Below, piece after piece: positions 35,459 to 44,720 of a stretch of 51,299 nt of DNA. The notes below the pieces were generated by a model, which did no database searches, had not been told where the DNA came from, and saw only the letters and a list, made by a program, of their open reading frames with translations. The DNA is from Thoreauomyces humboldtii (Eukaryota; Chytridiomycota; Chytridiomycetes; Spizellomycetales; Powellomycetaceae): contig JADGJA010000064.1 of the NCBI GenBank assembly GCA_027596035.1, positions 1 through 51,299 on the forward strand, read 5' to 3'. Position 1 is the first letter of the stretch. Each line of letters begins with the position of its first letter. Made by a program: the position numbers and the translations under genes.

Positions 35459-36283
35459 TTAAATAAGAATCGCAGAGCCGACAGCGACGATGAACGCTAG
35501 CGCGCCAGATCCAGCGATTGCCTTGGCACCCGAGATGATTGGTTCGTCGGTGGAACGAGGCGCGGCTGTTGAAGTGGTGGTCGAAGTGCTGCATGAAGCG
35601 GTTGTTCTCGAGCGGGACGGGGCCTTAGTGGACGTGAAAGGAACGGATATGTGTCGGGAAACGGACACTATGTGGGTAGCGGTAGCGGTGTGCGAGGTGC
35701 AGGAAGGTGTGATGGTTGATGCGGAGGAGGAGGTGCGGGAGACCATGGATGCGGACGTGGAACTGGCGGATGTGGAGGAGATGACATTGGAGGATGAAGA
35801 AGCAGAGGTGGCGGAGGCGGTGACCGTCGATTCGGTTGTTTTCAATATGGGCGCGGTTGAGGTGGATTTGGCCAAGATGGAAGTCCCCGTCGACACCGCG
35901 ACCGACTGAGTGACTGCGGAGGTGGGAGCAAATGATATGCGAGATGCCCTCGCTGGCACTTCGGTGCTTACGGACGCTGAAGTAGTAGACGTTACATGGG
36001 AGCTCGTAACCGGCGTGCTGATAGCAGAGAAGGCAGGGGTGTGGGATGCAGAGGCGGAGGCAGCCGTCGAAGTGGAAGTTATGACGCCTGCAGTGAACTT
36101 CACGTCTTTGGTACCGGTATGGATAGCGTAGTGGACAGCTACAGAGGTGGCGCTGACGGCAGGCGCCTGGGACTCTGCAGTCCTTGGAAAAACATATACC
36201 GATGGAGCGATAGCGCTTGAGGCATGAGTGGCGCTGGTGGAGGAGGCAAGAGCAAAGAAAGCGATGATGGAGGAAGCGCGCAT
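35459..36283 (-). CDS. Ser/Thr-rich GPI-type cell-wall protein
   Basis: Intronless, 274 residues from the ATG at 36283. The frame is open to 36388, but the chosen Met begins a clean signal peptide (RASSIIAFFALASSTSATHA) and the upstream part would lie almost at the TATA-like element. The body is over half Ser, Thr and Ala with a few Cys. The C-terminus (ISGAKAIAGSGALAFIVAVG then SAILI) is a typical GPI attachment signal: small residues, then a hydrophobic end without a basic stop. Probably a heavily O-mannosylated surface protein. No enzymatic domain is present. Confidence 0.72.
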   Translation of the reverse strand: MRASSIIAFFALASSTSATHASSAIAPSVYVFPRTAESQAPAVSATSVAVHYAIHTGTKDVKFTAGVITSTSTAASASASHTPAFSAISTPVTSSHVTSTTSASVSTEVPARASRISFAPTSAVTQSVAVSTGTSILAKSTSTAPILKTTESTVTASATSASSSSNVISSTSASSTSASMVSRTSSSASTITPSCTSHTATATHIVSVSRHISVPFTSTKAPSRSRTTASCSTSTTTSTAAPRSTDEPIISGAKAIAGSGALAFIVAVGSAILI

Positions 36284-36407
36284 AATTTTGTAAAGATGAA
36301 GAAGTGCAGGTAAGGGAAGGGTGGGAGACGGTGGTCGAGAGGAGTAGAGCGGTTGTGCTGAGTTGTGTGAGTGTGTTAAAGACGGCATGAGAACGCATGC
36401 GCTCTCC

Positions 36408-36418
36408 TCTTAAATACT
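36408..36418 (-). promoter_or_regulatory. TATA-like element of the Ser/Thr-rich protein gene
   Basis: Read on the minus strand, TATTTAAGAGG lies about 125 nt upstream of the ATG at 36283. It supports the shorter start, because translation from 36388 would begin only about 20-30 nt downstream. Confidence 0.4.
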
Positions 36419-36580
36419 ACAGGGAGTAGCAGCTTCTGTCGGTGGACTGGCCGTTCGACGCTTGCCGTTGGGCGGTGAGGATGACTCTTTGGCGCTGCGT
36501 CGGCGGCCAGCGGCACAAAAAGGCTGTGCGTCAAAAGTGCAGCTGTCGATTGGACTTTCATAAGCCGCACCGATGCACGA

Positions 36581-36775
36581 GTGGATGGTTGCACGATGAT
36601 GGAAGCAATAGGTCCCAACAAGGACATTGCCATCGTTGAGACGGAAGAGGACTGCGCAAAGTACATGATGATGGACGTCGTTCTACCGCTTCCAGGTTTC
36701 CAAGTCCCACGGAATGTCTCATACATGGCAGAACACGGTCTCGATCCTCACGACATGGCCCGCAAGCATCACTAG
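36581..36775 (+). pseudogene. PUS7/TruD-type pseudouridine synthase remnant
   Basis: A 64-residue frame carries the PUS7 segment IAIVETEEDCAKYMMMDVVL followed by PLPGFQV and a YMAEHGLDPHDMARK stretch. In PUS7 this block (DVVLPLPGxDV-xYP, then GLDxxxM) lies in the C-terminal part of the catalytic domain. The frame stops straight after MARKHH, where the family normally continues into a conserved LSGAYR-like motif, and the tyrosine-proline of the xYP motif is missing. The sequence on either side, in any frame, shows no further PUS7 similarity that I can see. It looks like a fragment left by rearrangement, not an exon of an intact gene. Confidence 0.6.
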
Positions 36776-37072
36776 GTTTTTCCCAATCCGCCTCATCTTT
36801 TCGATGGTTTCAAGAACATGTCGTGGCAACAGCAACGGCGAGAAAAGGTAGGGACCTCCGCGCCGTGGGAACGGTGGCGGCGGTGACGGAAAGCCGTGGG
36901 AACGAAGGCAATCGAGGGATGGCGATGGTGGTAGTAGCAGTGTTGGTCGACAAGGAAACAGCGAAGCATGTCACGCGAAACCCGAGAATTTGAGTAGTTA
37001 AACACGCATCCCAGATTTTATGACGAGTAGCTCAAGAGTCTAACGATGCTACAAGTGAATATCTATCCACAA
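36776..37072. other. Noncoding stretch next to the NTPase repeats
   Basis: GC-rich, GGCGGTG-like low complexity around 36840-36920. No gene was recognised. The minus-strand NTPase fragment ends at 37032. Confidence 0.4.
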
Positions 37073-37253
37073 AGTGCACGCATCCGTCATCCTTCAAGCG
37101 TGGCATGACCATGTCCCTTAGAATTGTGGTCTTCCCGACACCAGCATATACCCGCACAAGAACTGAGCTACCGGCGCGCAACGCGTCAATCACTTCTTGG
37201 GCCTCCTCATCCCTATCAACGGCAGCCCAGGCGCCTCGCAAGGCTTGGCCGTC
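37032..37253 (-). pseudogene. P-loop NTPase fragment, left inverted copy
   Basis: On the minus strand the coding-like stretch reads DGQALRGAWAAVDRDEEAQE, then GSSVLVRVYAGVGKTTILRD with a Walker A motif (GYAGVGKT in the sister copy, VYAGVGKT here), then MVMPRLKDDGCVHFVDRYS, and stops at 37032. Position 37073-37253 is a 181-bp inverted copy of 37364-37544. Only about 70 residues remain, beginning abruptly at the repeat edge. The P-loop could come from a STAND/NLR, Crinkler-like or other NTPase; there is too little to decide. Confidence 0.6.
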
Positions 37254-37360
37254 AATTCGGGAAGCTCGTTGGGATCCCAGCTTCCGGAGATCTGTGGTCT
37301 TTTGACGATATCATCAATCCCATGCGCGAAATCATCGCCGACGAGTCTAACTTTCCTTCG
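37254..37360 (+). repeat. 107-bp direct repeat, copy A
   Basis: First of three identical 107-bp units, starting AATTCGGGAAGCTCG and ending AACTTTCCTTCG. In plus frame it is open and reads FGKLVGIPASGDLWSFDD onward, continuous with the NTPase fragment to its right. It forms the spacer between the two inverted NTPase copies. Confidence 0.9.
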
Positions 37361-37546
37361 GAGGACGGCCAAGTCTTGCGAGGCGCCTGGGCTGCCGTTG
37401 ATAGGGATGAAAAGGCCCAAGAAGTGATTGACGGGTTGCGCACCGGTAGCTCAGTTCTTGTGCGGGGATATGCTGGTGTCGGGAAGACCACAATTCTAAG
37501 GGCCATGGTCATGCCACGCTTGAAGGATGACGGATGCGTGCACTGA
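37258..37546 (+). pseudogene. P-loop NTPase fragment, right copy
   Basis: The plus-strand frame runs through the 107-bp unit into DGQVLRGAWAAVDRDEKAQE and GSSVLVRGYAGVGKTTILRA, with an intact Walker A (GYAGVGKT), and meets a TGA right after GCVH. The left copy has TTT (Phe) at that codon and goes on. Over the shared 181 bp the copies differ at seven sites; six change the amino acid. The upstream 107-bp part suggests how the natural gene was ordered: unit first, P-loop next. Function unknown. Confidence 0.6.
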
Positions 37547-37567
37547 GTGGATGAATATGTGGATGTG

Positions 37568-37674
37568 AATTCGGGAAGCTCGTTGGGATCCCAGCTTCCG
37601 GAGATCTGTGGTCTTTTGACGATATCATCAATCCCATGCGCGAAATCATCGCCGACGAGTCTAACTTTCCTTCG
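37568..37674 (+). repeat. 107-bp direct repeat, copy B
   Basis: Identical to copy A, preceded by GTG (making a GAATTC site) and ending at the assembly gap. Confidence 0.9.
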
Positions 37675-37684
37675 NNNNNNNNNN
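37675..37684. other. Assembly gap of 10 N
   Basis: Ten undetermined bases. A fixed-length run flanked by identical 107-bp repeats indicates a scaffolding join whose true length is unknown. Confidence 0.98.
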
Positions 37685-37791
37685 AATTCGGGAAGCTCGT
37701 TGGGATCCCAGCTTCCGGAGATCTGTGGTCTTTTGACGATATCATCAATCCCATGCGCGAAATCATCGCCGACGAGTCTAACTTTCCTTCG
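37685..37791 (+). repeat. 107-bp direct repeat, copy C
   Basis: Identical to copies A and B. It starts right after the gap and is followed directly by AATTCGACACG, so its end again forms GAATTC. Confidence 0.9.
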
Positions 37792-38293
37792 AATTCGACA
37801 CGAAAGACGCGAAGAAGTACGTTTTCCTCGAAACCGTCAACATTTCCTGACAAACCTTTTCGCTGACCGTTTTGCTAAACGTGAAGTAGTAGATGATGCT
37901 CTCCTCGGACATGATTGTAAGGAACACTTCGTCATCTGGAACAGGGGTCCATTCCAACTTTCGCCTTGACGCTGCAAATACGTTGAGCGTTTCCAAAGCT
38001 TTCTTGGGAATCTTTGTATTTGCACGGCGCAGCAGCTCAAAGGCCCACGCCTGAAGGTCTCCAAAGTTCGCAAATTGGCCGGGAGGGATTGAACGGTGCT
38101 CGAGCAAGAGAGCGTGACTTGTACGAAATTGGGCAGATGAGAGTCTAGACGATGCCCAATCCTCTTTCGCGCTCCCAGTTGCATTAAAAAGTCGGTTAGC
38201 AGCATTACCAATAATTCTGCTAAGAGAAGTTCCCGTCACGACGAGCATCACGACGCGCGTTACGACGGAACAAGGCGCCCGTGGCGCAGGCAT
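37778..38293 (-). pseudogene. Unidentified coding-like fragment cut at the 107-bp repeat
   Basis: A 171-codon minus-strand frame with coding-like composition, for example SHALLLEHRSIPPGQFANF, LQAWAFELLRRANTKIPKKA and DDEVFLTIMSEESIIYYFTF. Its 3' end runs into the junction with copy C and stops a few codons inside the repeat. It may belong to the same large protein family as the NTPase fragments, broken by rearrangement or misassembly. I do not recognise the family. The first 30 codons are less convincing, so the true exon may start further in. Confidence 0.4.
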
Positions 38294-38497
38294 TGGACGT
38301 CAGTCCGAGGGTAGAGAGAATCAGCTACGCTTATTCGCGTTTGTGGAAGGACTGCGTTACCTGAAAACCCTCGTTGGTGACATGATGAGGTTGTATTCAG
38401 GAGTGAGTACAGATCAAAGATGAAGCAGGGAGAGGGGTGAGAATAGAATGTCGTGCTCCGAAAATGTTGAGGAAAAGAGAAGTGGGGTATCAGCGCT

Positions 38498-40199
38498 CTA
38501 ATGGAGGGCGGCGATCAGTGCAGCCCCCTGGCCGGAGCCGTCCCTCGCTTGCTCCAAGATGATATTGTCAGCCATGATGCCCAAAAGTTCCCGCAGAGCG
38601 TCGCGCATGCGGTTGTCAAAGTGGGGGTACTGTAAAGGGAAACGCGTAAGATGATCGGATGGACTTCTGAGGCGGGAATCAGCAAAAGACTCTCACATGC
38701 TCGTAAACGCTCCCATCGATGGCAACGGTGCAAGCATCCAGCCTCTTCATCTTGGTCACGATGGCTGCAACGGCGGCTGCGCTGAGCCTCGCTGCTCGGA
38801 TGCCGACGAGCTCGCATATGTGCTTGACGATGCGTCGGTCCTGCACGGTCGTGTTTCGGACTTGCAGCAGGTCGTCGAGGACAGCTTTCGTGTCCGAGAG
38901 CTCCAGGGAGTGATCTCGCTCGATTCGGGACATGAAGGCAGTGTCGAAAGCGTAAGGGGTCTGCATGGGTACGGAGGAAACTCCACGGAATAGCTCTCCG
39001 GTAGACGTGAGGTCGACCAGGACATGACGAACGATCTCGCCCATGTAGAGACCCGAGACCATCTTTTCGAAGATCTGCTTGCCGGGGTTGGTGGATGCAC
39101 GATCGAGGGCCTGGTCATAGCTGGTGATGGGGAGAATCGACGCTTCGTCGTATGCCCCCCATTCTGTGTTGACGACCATGTCTTGGTGCTCCTTCGAGCC
39201 CTTCCACTTCGGGATGTCTGCGATGCGCTCCACGTAAGCTGCGTTCGTACCGGTGCCGAGGATGACACCGACATAGGTTTGAGGGTCGCGGTACGCGTGC
39301 GAGACGAGGGTTCCGACAGTGTCGTTGACCAACGCAGTGACACCGATGTTGATGTTTGCCTTCTTGAGAGCCTTATTGAGGAGGTCGACAACGTCTTCAT
39401 TCAGGACACCTGACGCCGCAAAACCCTTGTTCCACTGCATCAAAGTTCCGTGATTGATGGCATGTTGCTCGATCGGGAACGAGAACGTGAAGCCCAGTAC
39501 CCGCTTGGTCTTCGTGTCGAGACCGACAGACTGGAGGAACTCGCCGATGCACTTTGCAAAGAAGTCGAACAATTGCTCACCAGAACCTGTCTTGAGCTCG
39601 TCCGAGACGACATGCTTCGACTGACGAACTGATGCCTGACCCTGTCCTTTCAGGTCCACAAGACACACCCGAAAGTTGCTCCCACCAAGATCAAGAGCTA
39701 GGTAGGATCCGACCTCATCGCCGTGGGGTCGTTTGACGACATACGACGGGAGCATCTTCAGCATGTGGCCATCTGCTTCGAGACCCTTTGTCATTTCGCG
39801 AATCATGGACTGGACCATCTGCTGAAGCTTCTTCGAGGAGAAGGTGAATTCCATCTCCAGGCGGGGAAGGGTCCCGTCAGCGGCAATGAACGACGGTACG
39901 GACCACGACTGACGTCGCACGGCTGGTAAATCGCCATTGCCGTTCGCCGGCAGATAGTTCGAGTTGGAGGATGTAGGAAAGCTGGTGCCCGCGGTTACTA
40001 GCGGCCGGGTCAAGTCGTCGAAGGCGCCTTCTTGGTCAAGCTGGTTTGCTAGGAGTGCTGTAGAGGCAGCGAGTGAGTCTGCCGTGGAGCCTTGATTTCG
40101 GCTCTTCGTGTAAGCCGATAGGAGAAACTGGGAGGTCGCCGCCAGGGCGATTCCCGTGGTAAGCCCGAAGAGGAACAGGGGAGTCGTGGCGCTGGACAT
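38498..40199 (-). CDS. Hexokinase with N-terminal membrane anchor
   Basis: Two exons (40199-38697, 38629-38498) give 544 residues. Hexokinase phosphorylates glucose with ATP at the head of glycolysis. Seen: phosphate-binding YLALDLGGSNFRVCLVDLKG, sugar-binding LGFTFSFPIEQHAINHG, catalytic Asp in ALVNDTVGTLVSHAY, VILGTGTNAAYVE, and the C-terminal DGSGQGAALIAALH supplied by exon 2. The family needs about 460-490 residues. Here an extra 90 precede it, starting with a hydrophobic stretch (PLFLFGLTTGIALAATSQFLL) after only six residues, then a Ser/Asn-rich linker. That suggests a tail-out enzyme anchored to an organelle membrane, possibly mitochondrial as in plant type-B hexokinases. The location is an inference. 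Confidence 0.93.
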
Positions 40200-40703
40200 C
40201 TTGGATGGTGGGGAGCGCGTGGAACAATGAGGTTTGGCCCGTGAGAGAAAGTCAGGCGAACAACCTCTTTATGTATCTTCTTTGTGCCTCAGCAGCTGCA
40301 AGTGTATCTCTGGGGTTTGAACAGGATCAACGGCAGAGTTGTATGGTAGTGTGGGTCTAGCAGAATGTTCAGTACAGTACTTGTACGTCTCCCTGTGTAT
40401 ATGGAAAGGGGGAGCTCCGCGAGGACACAAAGTGACGACAAGTTTGCCGGCAAGTGGCAAGGGATCGACAGGCTTGCCACCGACAGAGCAGTCTTGTTTT
40501 TGCAACACAATTAGGATGGTACAGGAAGTCTATTGTCTACGGTATTTCTATGAGAGAGAAAGAGGGCCGGCAAGGGATTATACGCGAACAAAGAACGGCC
40601 TACGAACGGGGAACCGCCGTTCCTTACGCCTACCGATCCATCTGTATCACCAGGAAGAGGTTCCAAAAAGATATCCGAGTTCCGACCGAGGAGACATTTC
40701 TCT
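40200..40703. other. Intergenic region upstream of hexokinase
   Basis: Promoter side of the hexokinase gene and 3' flank of the GPCR gene. No gene was recognised. Confidence 0.5.
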
Positions 40704-42149
40704 CTACGCTTGTTGCATAGGGGTTCCGACGAAACCGTGATCATCTCCGTCCGCCCATGAACCATGTCGGACCGTCCCATCCACAGACGCCGCCTCCTTT
40801 CCCATGCGGTCCTCCGAGTCGGATCCTCCGTCCTCGGACGGCTGGGCAAAAGGCGTGGTGGAAGGTCGAAGGGAAACCCCACGGGACTGTCGAGCTTTCC
40901 TTGTCATCTGCATTTGAGGTTTCAGAGCAGGCGATGATGGAGCGCAGTCGAGATCAGATTTCGTCAGGTCCGGATGAGGACGTCTTCCGAAGCGGTTGGC
41001 GAAAGCCATGCTGCTTCGTCGGCGATGGTCCGCGGATCCCCAGAAATATACGAGCGCGTTGAGGAAACCGGAGATTGGGGAAAAGATCTAGGGCAAGGGC
41101 AGTTGAGTTAACGAACGAGCGATTAGAAGTAGTGCCAAGGTGTTTCTTACGGCGTGAAGCAAGTATAGGGTAAACACAGGATTCGCGGGATTTGCCAAAG
41201 TTTGTGCCCGATTGATGGTAGGGAAGAGCCATATGATGAAATATACCACGAGGTAAAATGATGTCTTCACAATGTAGTCGTGCATGGCTGGGAGACCGGT
41301 CTCGGTGAAAGTCGGTGGCCGGGACTCTGATGCTTCCTTCAGTAATCTGAACAGAGACGTGTATCAGACGGAGACTGAAAAGTCATGGAGCGATAGGACA
41401 GCGATTACTCACTGCTGACGGGTTCTGAACACTCGCCATCCGGCGCTAGCATAAGCTATCAGATTAAGAAAGAAGATACACCAGAGAGGCCCGTAAAAGA
41501 ATACCATCCTTAACGTGAGAAATCATATGAGTCAGCCAAACTACGATTTAAAGCGCGAAAAAACGTGACCCCGATCATGTTTACATACCTTTCCCAGGAA
41601 TGAGTAGACTTTATGAAGCACCATAGCACGGACGGTCCGTAAATGTCTCCTTCCTGCGCAAAGACCAAACCCGTCGCAATGATGACAGGCAAGCCCCACG
41701 CCACCACATGAAAGTACTTTTCATAACGTTCGAGAAACACGAGCGGACGGGCCCAGAACACGGCAAACAGGATGGAGGAGGACATGGAGAGGGTCCACAA
41801 CATGGAGGAAAGAAGCATGGATGTTATGAAGAAACCCTGAGCCTTGCAAGCGGAACGGTCATCTTCTCCGAACCAGGCACTGAGAAAGGACTAGAAGTCA
41901 GCAATACATACAATCCTTTTGCTTACGCATCCGCAGTCCCCTCTCATCTGCGAACCTTCCGATCATCTGCGCGATTGCTGCGACTGCATCGGCGCAGCTC
42001 ATGTACAGAATGAGCCTGTTGGCTAGCGAGTCGTGTCGACGGGTTGTGATGGTGTAGGAAACTATTATGGAAAGCGAGCCGAGAAGAGACAGCACCGAGC
42101 TGATATGAATCGCATCCTGAATGGTGCTGAGGTTGGACTGAGACAGCAT
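40704..42149 (-). CDS. cAMP-receptor-like (cAR family) seven-transmembrane GPCR
   Basis: Five exons (42149-41956, 41879-41589, 41508-41413, 41346-41151, 41087-40704) join in frame to 386 residues. Seven hydrophobic helices are visible, including SVLSLLGSLSIIVSYTI, MLWTLSMSSSILFAVFW, WGLPVIIATGLVFAQ, FYGPLWCIFFLNLIAYA, SFYLVVYFIIWLFPTI and SPISGFLNALVYF. ACKAQGFF before helix 3 and PxxGFLNALVYF at helix 7 are hallmarks of the Dictyostelium cAR/Crl group. The tail of about 110 residues is cytoplasmic, Ser/Arg-rich, with likely phosphorylation sites. It probably couples an extracellular or nutrient signal to a G protein; the ligand is unknown. The first donor is GTTCGC at 41955; a stronger-looking GTAAGC just downstream would break the frame. 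Confidence 0.85.
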
Positions 42150-42844
42150 GGTTCGAGGTCGGCTTGCAAGTTGCAAGAGGGGAAGAGGAGTTGGGGATTC
42201 GCAGTCAACGTATAGACCGCCGGAAAGGCCGCGAAGGCAGGAGGGAGGTGCTTGCGCTGTGAGCTTCCTTTATTCTTTTCTTCAAAGCTGCGGGCGACGG
42301 ATAGCAACGGCGACGGAGTACAGCATACTGCACCTGGCAAAAAAGAGGACGAAGTCTGACCGAGAAATGTACTGCAGCTGGTGAGGGGAGTGGGGTCGAT
42401 GAGGAAAAAGCTGCAGCGTTTTTTGACGGTCGGTCGGGAAGAAATGCAAGCACGAACGCACGCACGCACGCACGCGACGCAAACGCATCCGATGTGTGCC
42501 ATCACTTTTCGACCGTGAAGGTGGCTGTGCATGTCGTTTATCCATGCCGCTGTGGGAGACAAGTCAGACAACTCAGCCACCAGTCAGTCAAAGGGAGACA
42601 AGAAGTGGATCGGATACAACCGCCGTGATGGTTCCGTCTTCCAGGCGCTCCGTCTTCCAGGCGATTTGATGGTCGTCAAGCTTCTGGTAACAGCGTGGGA
42701 CACATCGTATCGCTGACACTCCTGCTACAGCACACACTTCTGCGAAAACCCATCGTCGTCGATAGTCCGAGTACCAAAATATTCAAATAGGCGCTCCAGC
42801 AGGTTCTCAGGCTCCAATCTTCGTCCTTGACGCCGTTGCCCGTC
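42150..42844. other. Divergent promoter region between the GPCR and SDR genes
   Basis: About 700 bp. It contains a short run of CACG repeats (about 42455-42476). No gene is supported. Confidence 0.5.
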
Positions 42845-43824
42845 ATGCCGTCCGCAAATGTCATGCGGTCCTACAATGCCGCCCGAGAGCTCGCGAACGC
42901 TCATTACCTTATAGTTGGCGGAACTTCAGGGATTGGGCGCGCCACAGCGATACAACTCGCTCGCATGTCGGCCTCCGTCACGATTGCGGGGAGAAATGCC
43001 GTGGCAGGTGCCGAGGTCGTCTCGGAGCTCAAGACCCTCAATCCATCGGGGACTCACGAGTTCCAGCCCATCGACATGACTCTCCTCTCCGACGTTCGAC
43101 GCTTCTGCAAAGCCTACACCGCAGCGCACGACGCTCTCTCTGGCGTTGTGGTCTCGGCTGGCATCATGACACTTCAAGGACGCACCGAGACGTCCGAGGG
43201 CATCGATCAGAAGATGGCCGTACATTACTATGCGCGAGCGCTCTTGATCAGGGAACTGGAACCTTTGCTCGAAAAGACGAAGGCCGCGGATGGATCCTTG
43301 GACGTGAGGGTCCTCACGGTTCTCAACCCGACCCGAGGAGCCGTTGCGTTTCCGAAAGACCTTGACCTGAAGACATCCTACTCGTTGACATCCGCTGCCG
43401 AGTCCGCGAGCGCGTACAACGATCTTGCGATGAATGTGAGTAGCTACAACCCGACTTCTGTAGTAACGAGGAATCTGCTTCTCTCCATCCTCTTACTAAA
43501 ACATCACGTGTTTCCAAGGAACTTGCGATCAGACATCCATCCATCAGTCACATTCACATGTCCCCCGGGATCGTATCCACAGGTCTCATGCGGGACCTCC
43601 CTTTCTACCTCCGCTGGGCGGGAGAAGCAGTGGCCGCCGTGGCGGGTCAGTCGCTGGAATCATGCGGAGACGCTTTCGCGTACGCCATGACGGCGCCAGA
43701 ATACAAGACGGGATGGTGGCTCCTGAGCTCTAAAGCCGATGTGTGGAAACCGAATGGAAAGTATCATACCGACGAGAATCGGAAGAATGTGTGGGCCCAC
43801 ACAGAGAAAATCATCGGAGCATAG
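42845..43824 (+). CDS. Short-chain dehydrogenase-like protein with degenerate catalytic site
   Basis: Two exons (42845-43435, 43519-43824) give 298 residues. The Rossmann fold is intact: YLIVGGTSGIGRATAIQLAR for the nucleotide, AGRN, IDMTLLSDV, and VVVSAGIMT in place of NNAG. The catalytic YxxxK reads YNDLA, with no Lys, and the strand where the catalytic Ser is expected reads VLTVLNPTRG. HMSPGIVSTGL matches the usual post-catalytic PG motif. Fungal genomes hold many such divergent members of unknown role; this one may bind NAD(P) without classic SDR catalysis. The ATG follows a pyrimidine-rich leader; the frame is open a little upstream without another ATG. Confidence 0.82.
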
Positions 43825-44048
43825 GTGGAATCTGGGCCGACAGTGGTTGCGATGGGGACCTTGGACATTAATACAGTGGGCGGACGGAAGTGAAGTACCC
43901 TCTCCAAGAACCTATCCGTATCAGGCCGGTCGCCAGATTGCGCAGCTGCTTGTGCTTACAAAATTTCATTTATCTCAATCGAGCGAGAGCGCTCTTTTCC
44001 TGCAACCCCGTGGGCCGTGGTCTGCTCCTCAACATCGTTTTGGCCAAG

Positions 44049-44561
44049 ATGCCAGTCATCTCAATTAAAACAAATCTCCCCGAGCGTGTCATAAGGGAGT
44101 TGCGCAAGAGCGGGGCCCACGCTCGAACTGGCTGCGAGATCCACGTGATCGAAGCCCTGGAAAAGCCGTTGTGGGACGTCTACTCAGCCTTCCTTCAGAC
44201 ATTCGACGAAGTAGATCCTGTGCTCGGTCCAAACTTTGGACATCCGCTTGCACCCTACCTTCTTCCACAAGCGCAGATGGAAGTCTACCAACTTCTGACA
44301 ACCTATCAGCTACTCTCCGCGAATCAACTCGCTGCCTCCGCCCCTCTTCCACAGCTTCCGCCGCTCGTCTTCCCTAAAGCCGGACAGGTTCAATACCGTC
44401 AACCCCAGATTGCCATCCAGAAGGTGATCGAACAGATCGAGAAGCCGGACCCTTCATTCGACCTACCGAATCTTGCGGCGGTCCCATCGGGTCAAGTGCT
44501 TTGCGACCTGAACATTACTTACGGAAACTGCGTTGTGGTTCGCCGCATCAGGAAAATCTGA
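44049..44561 (+). CDS. Hypothetical protein, 170 residues
   Basis: Single exon from the ATG in GGCCAAGATGCC. I do not recognise a family. The head (PVISIKTNLPERVIRELRKS) looks like a small alpha/beta element, the middle is Leu/Gln/Pro-rich (YLLPQAQMEVYQLLTTYQLL), and the end is VLCDLNITYGNCVVVRRIRK. Composition is protein-like and soluble, without signal or membrane segment. It lies 224 bp downstream of the SDR gene on the same strand and converges on TAD1. An extended frame reaches 43890, but that part is not coding-like. Confidence 0.5.
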   Translation: MPVISIKTNLPERVIRELRKSGAHARTGCEIHVIEALEKPLWDVYSAFLQTFDEVDPVLGPNFGHPLAPYLLPQAQMEVYQLLTTYQLLSANQLAASAPLPQLPPLVFPKAGQVQYRQPQIAIQKVIEQIEKPDPSFDLPNLAAVPSGQVLCDLNITYGNCVVVRRIRKI

Positions 44562-44619
44562 GATCTAGTATGTATAGTCCATCCATTCCGCAACCCCCGG
44601 CCTGCTCACCAACCTTTTA

Positions 44620-44720
44620 GCTTAGCTGATTGTTCCGCTCGTCAGTTTCTCCTTTCAGCTGGACTGTCCCGCTCGTCAACTATTTGTTCCAGCTGATCGT
44701 TCCGCTTGTGACTATTTGCT
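44620..44720. repeat. Three degenerate copies of a ~33-bp unit
   Basis: The unit is roughly AGCTGATTGTTCCGCTCGTC plus CAGTTT/AACTATTTG. Copies begin near 44624, 44657 and 44692, with about 75-85% identity by eye. They lie between the 3' ends of two convergent genes. Confidence 0.6.

Noticed and set aside
35490..36131. Acidic Glu/Val-rich plus-strand frames
   Set aside because: Antisense of the Ser/Thr/Ala-rich GPI protein, which produces such composition automatically.
37073..37544. Terminal inverted repeats of a DNA transposon
   Set aside because: The arms are coding fragments of one NTPase in opposite orientation with no transposase between them and no clear target-site duplication.
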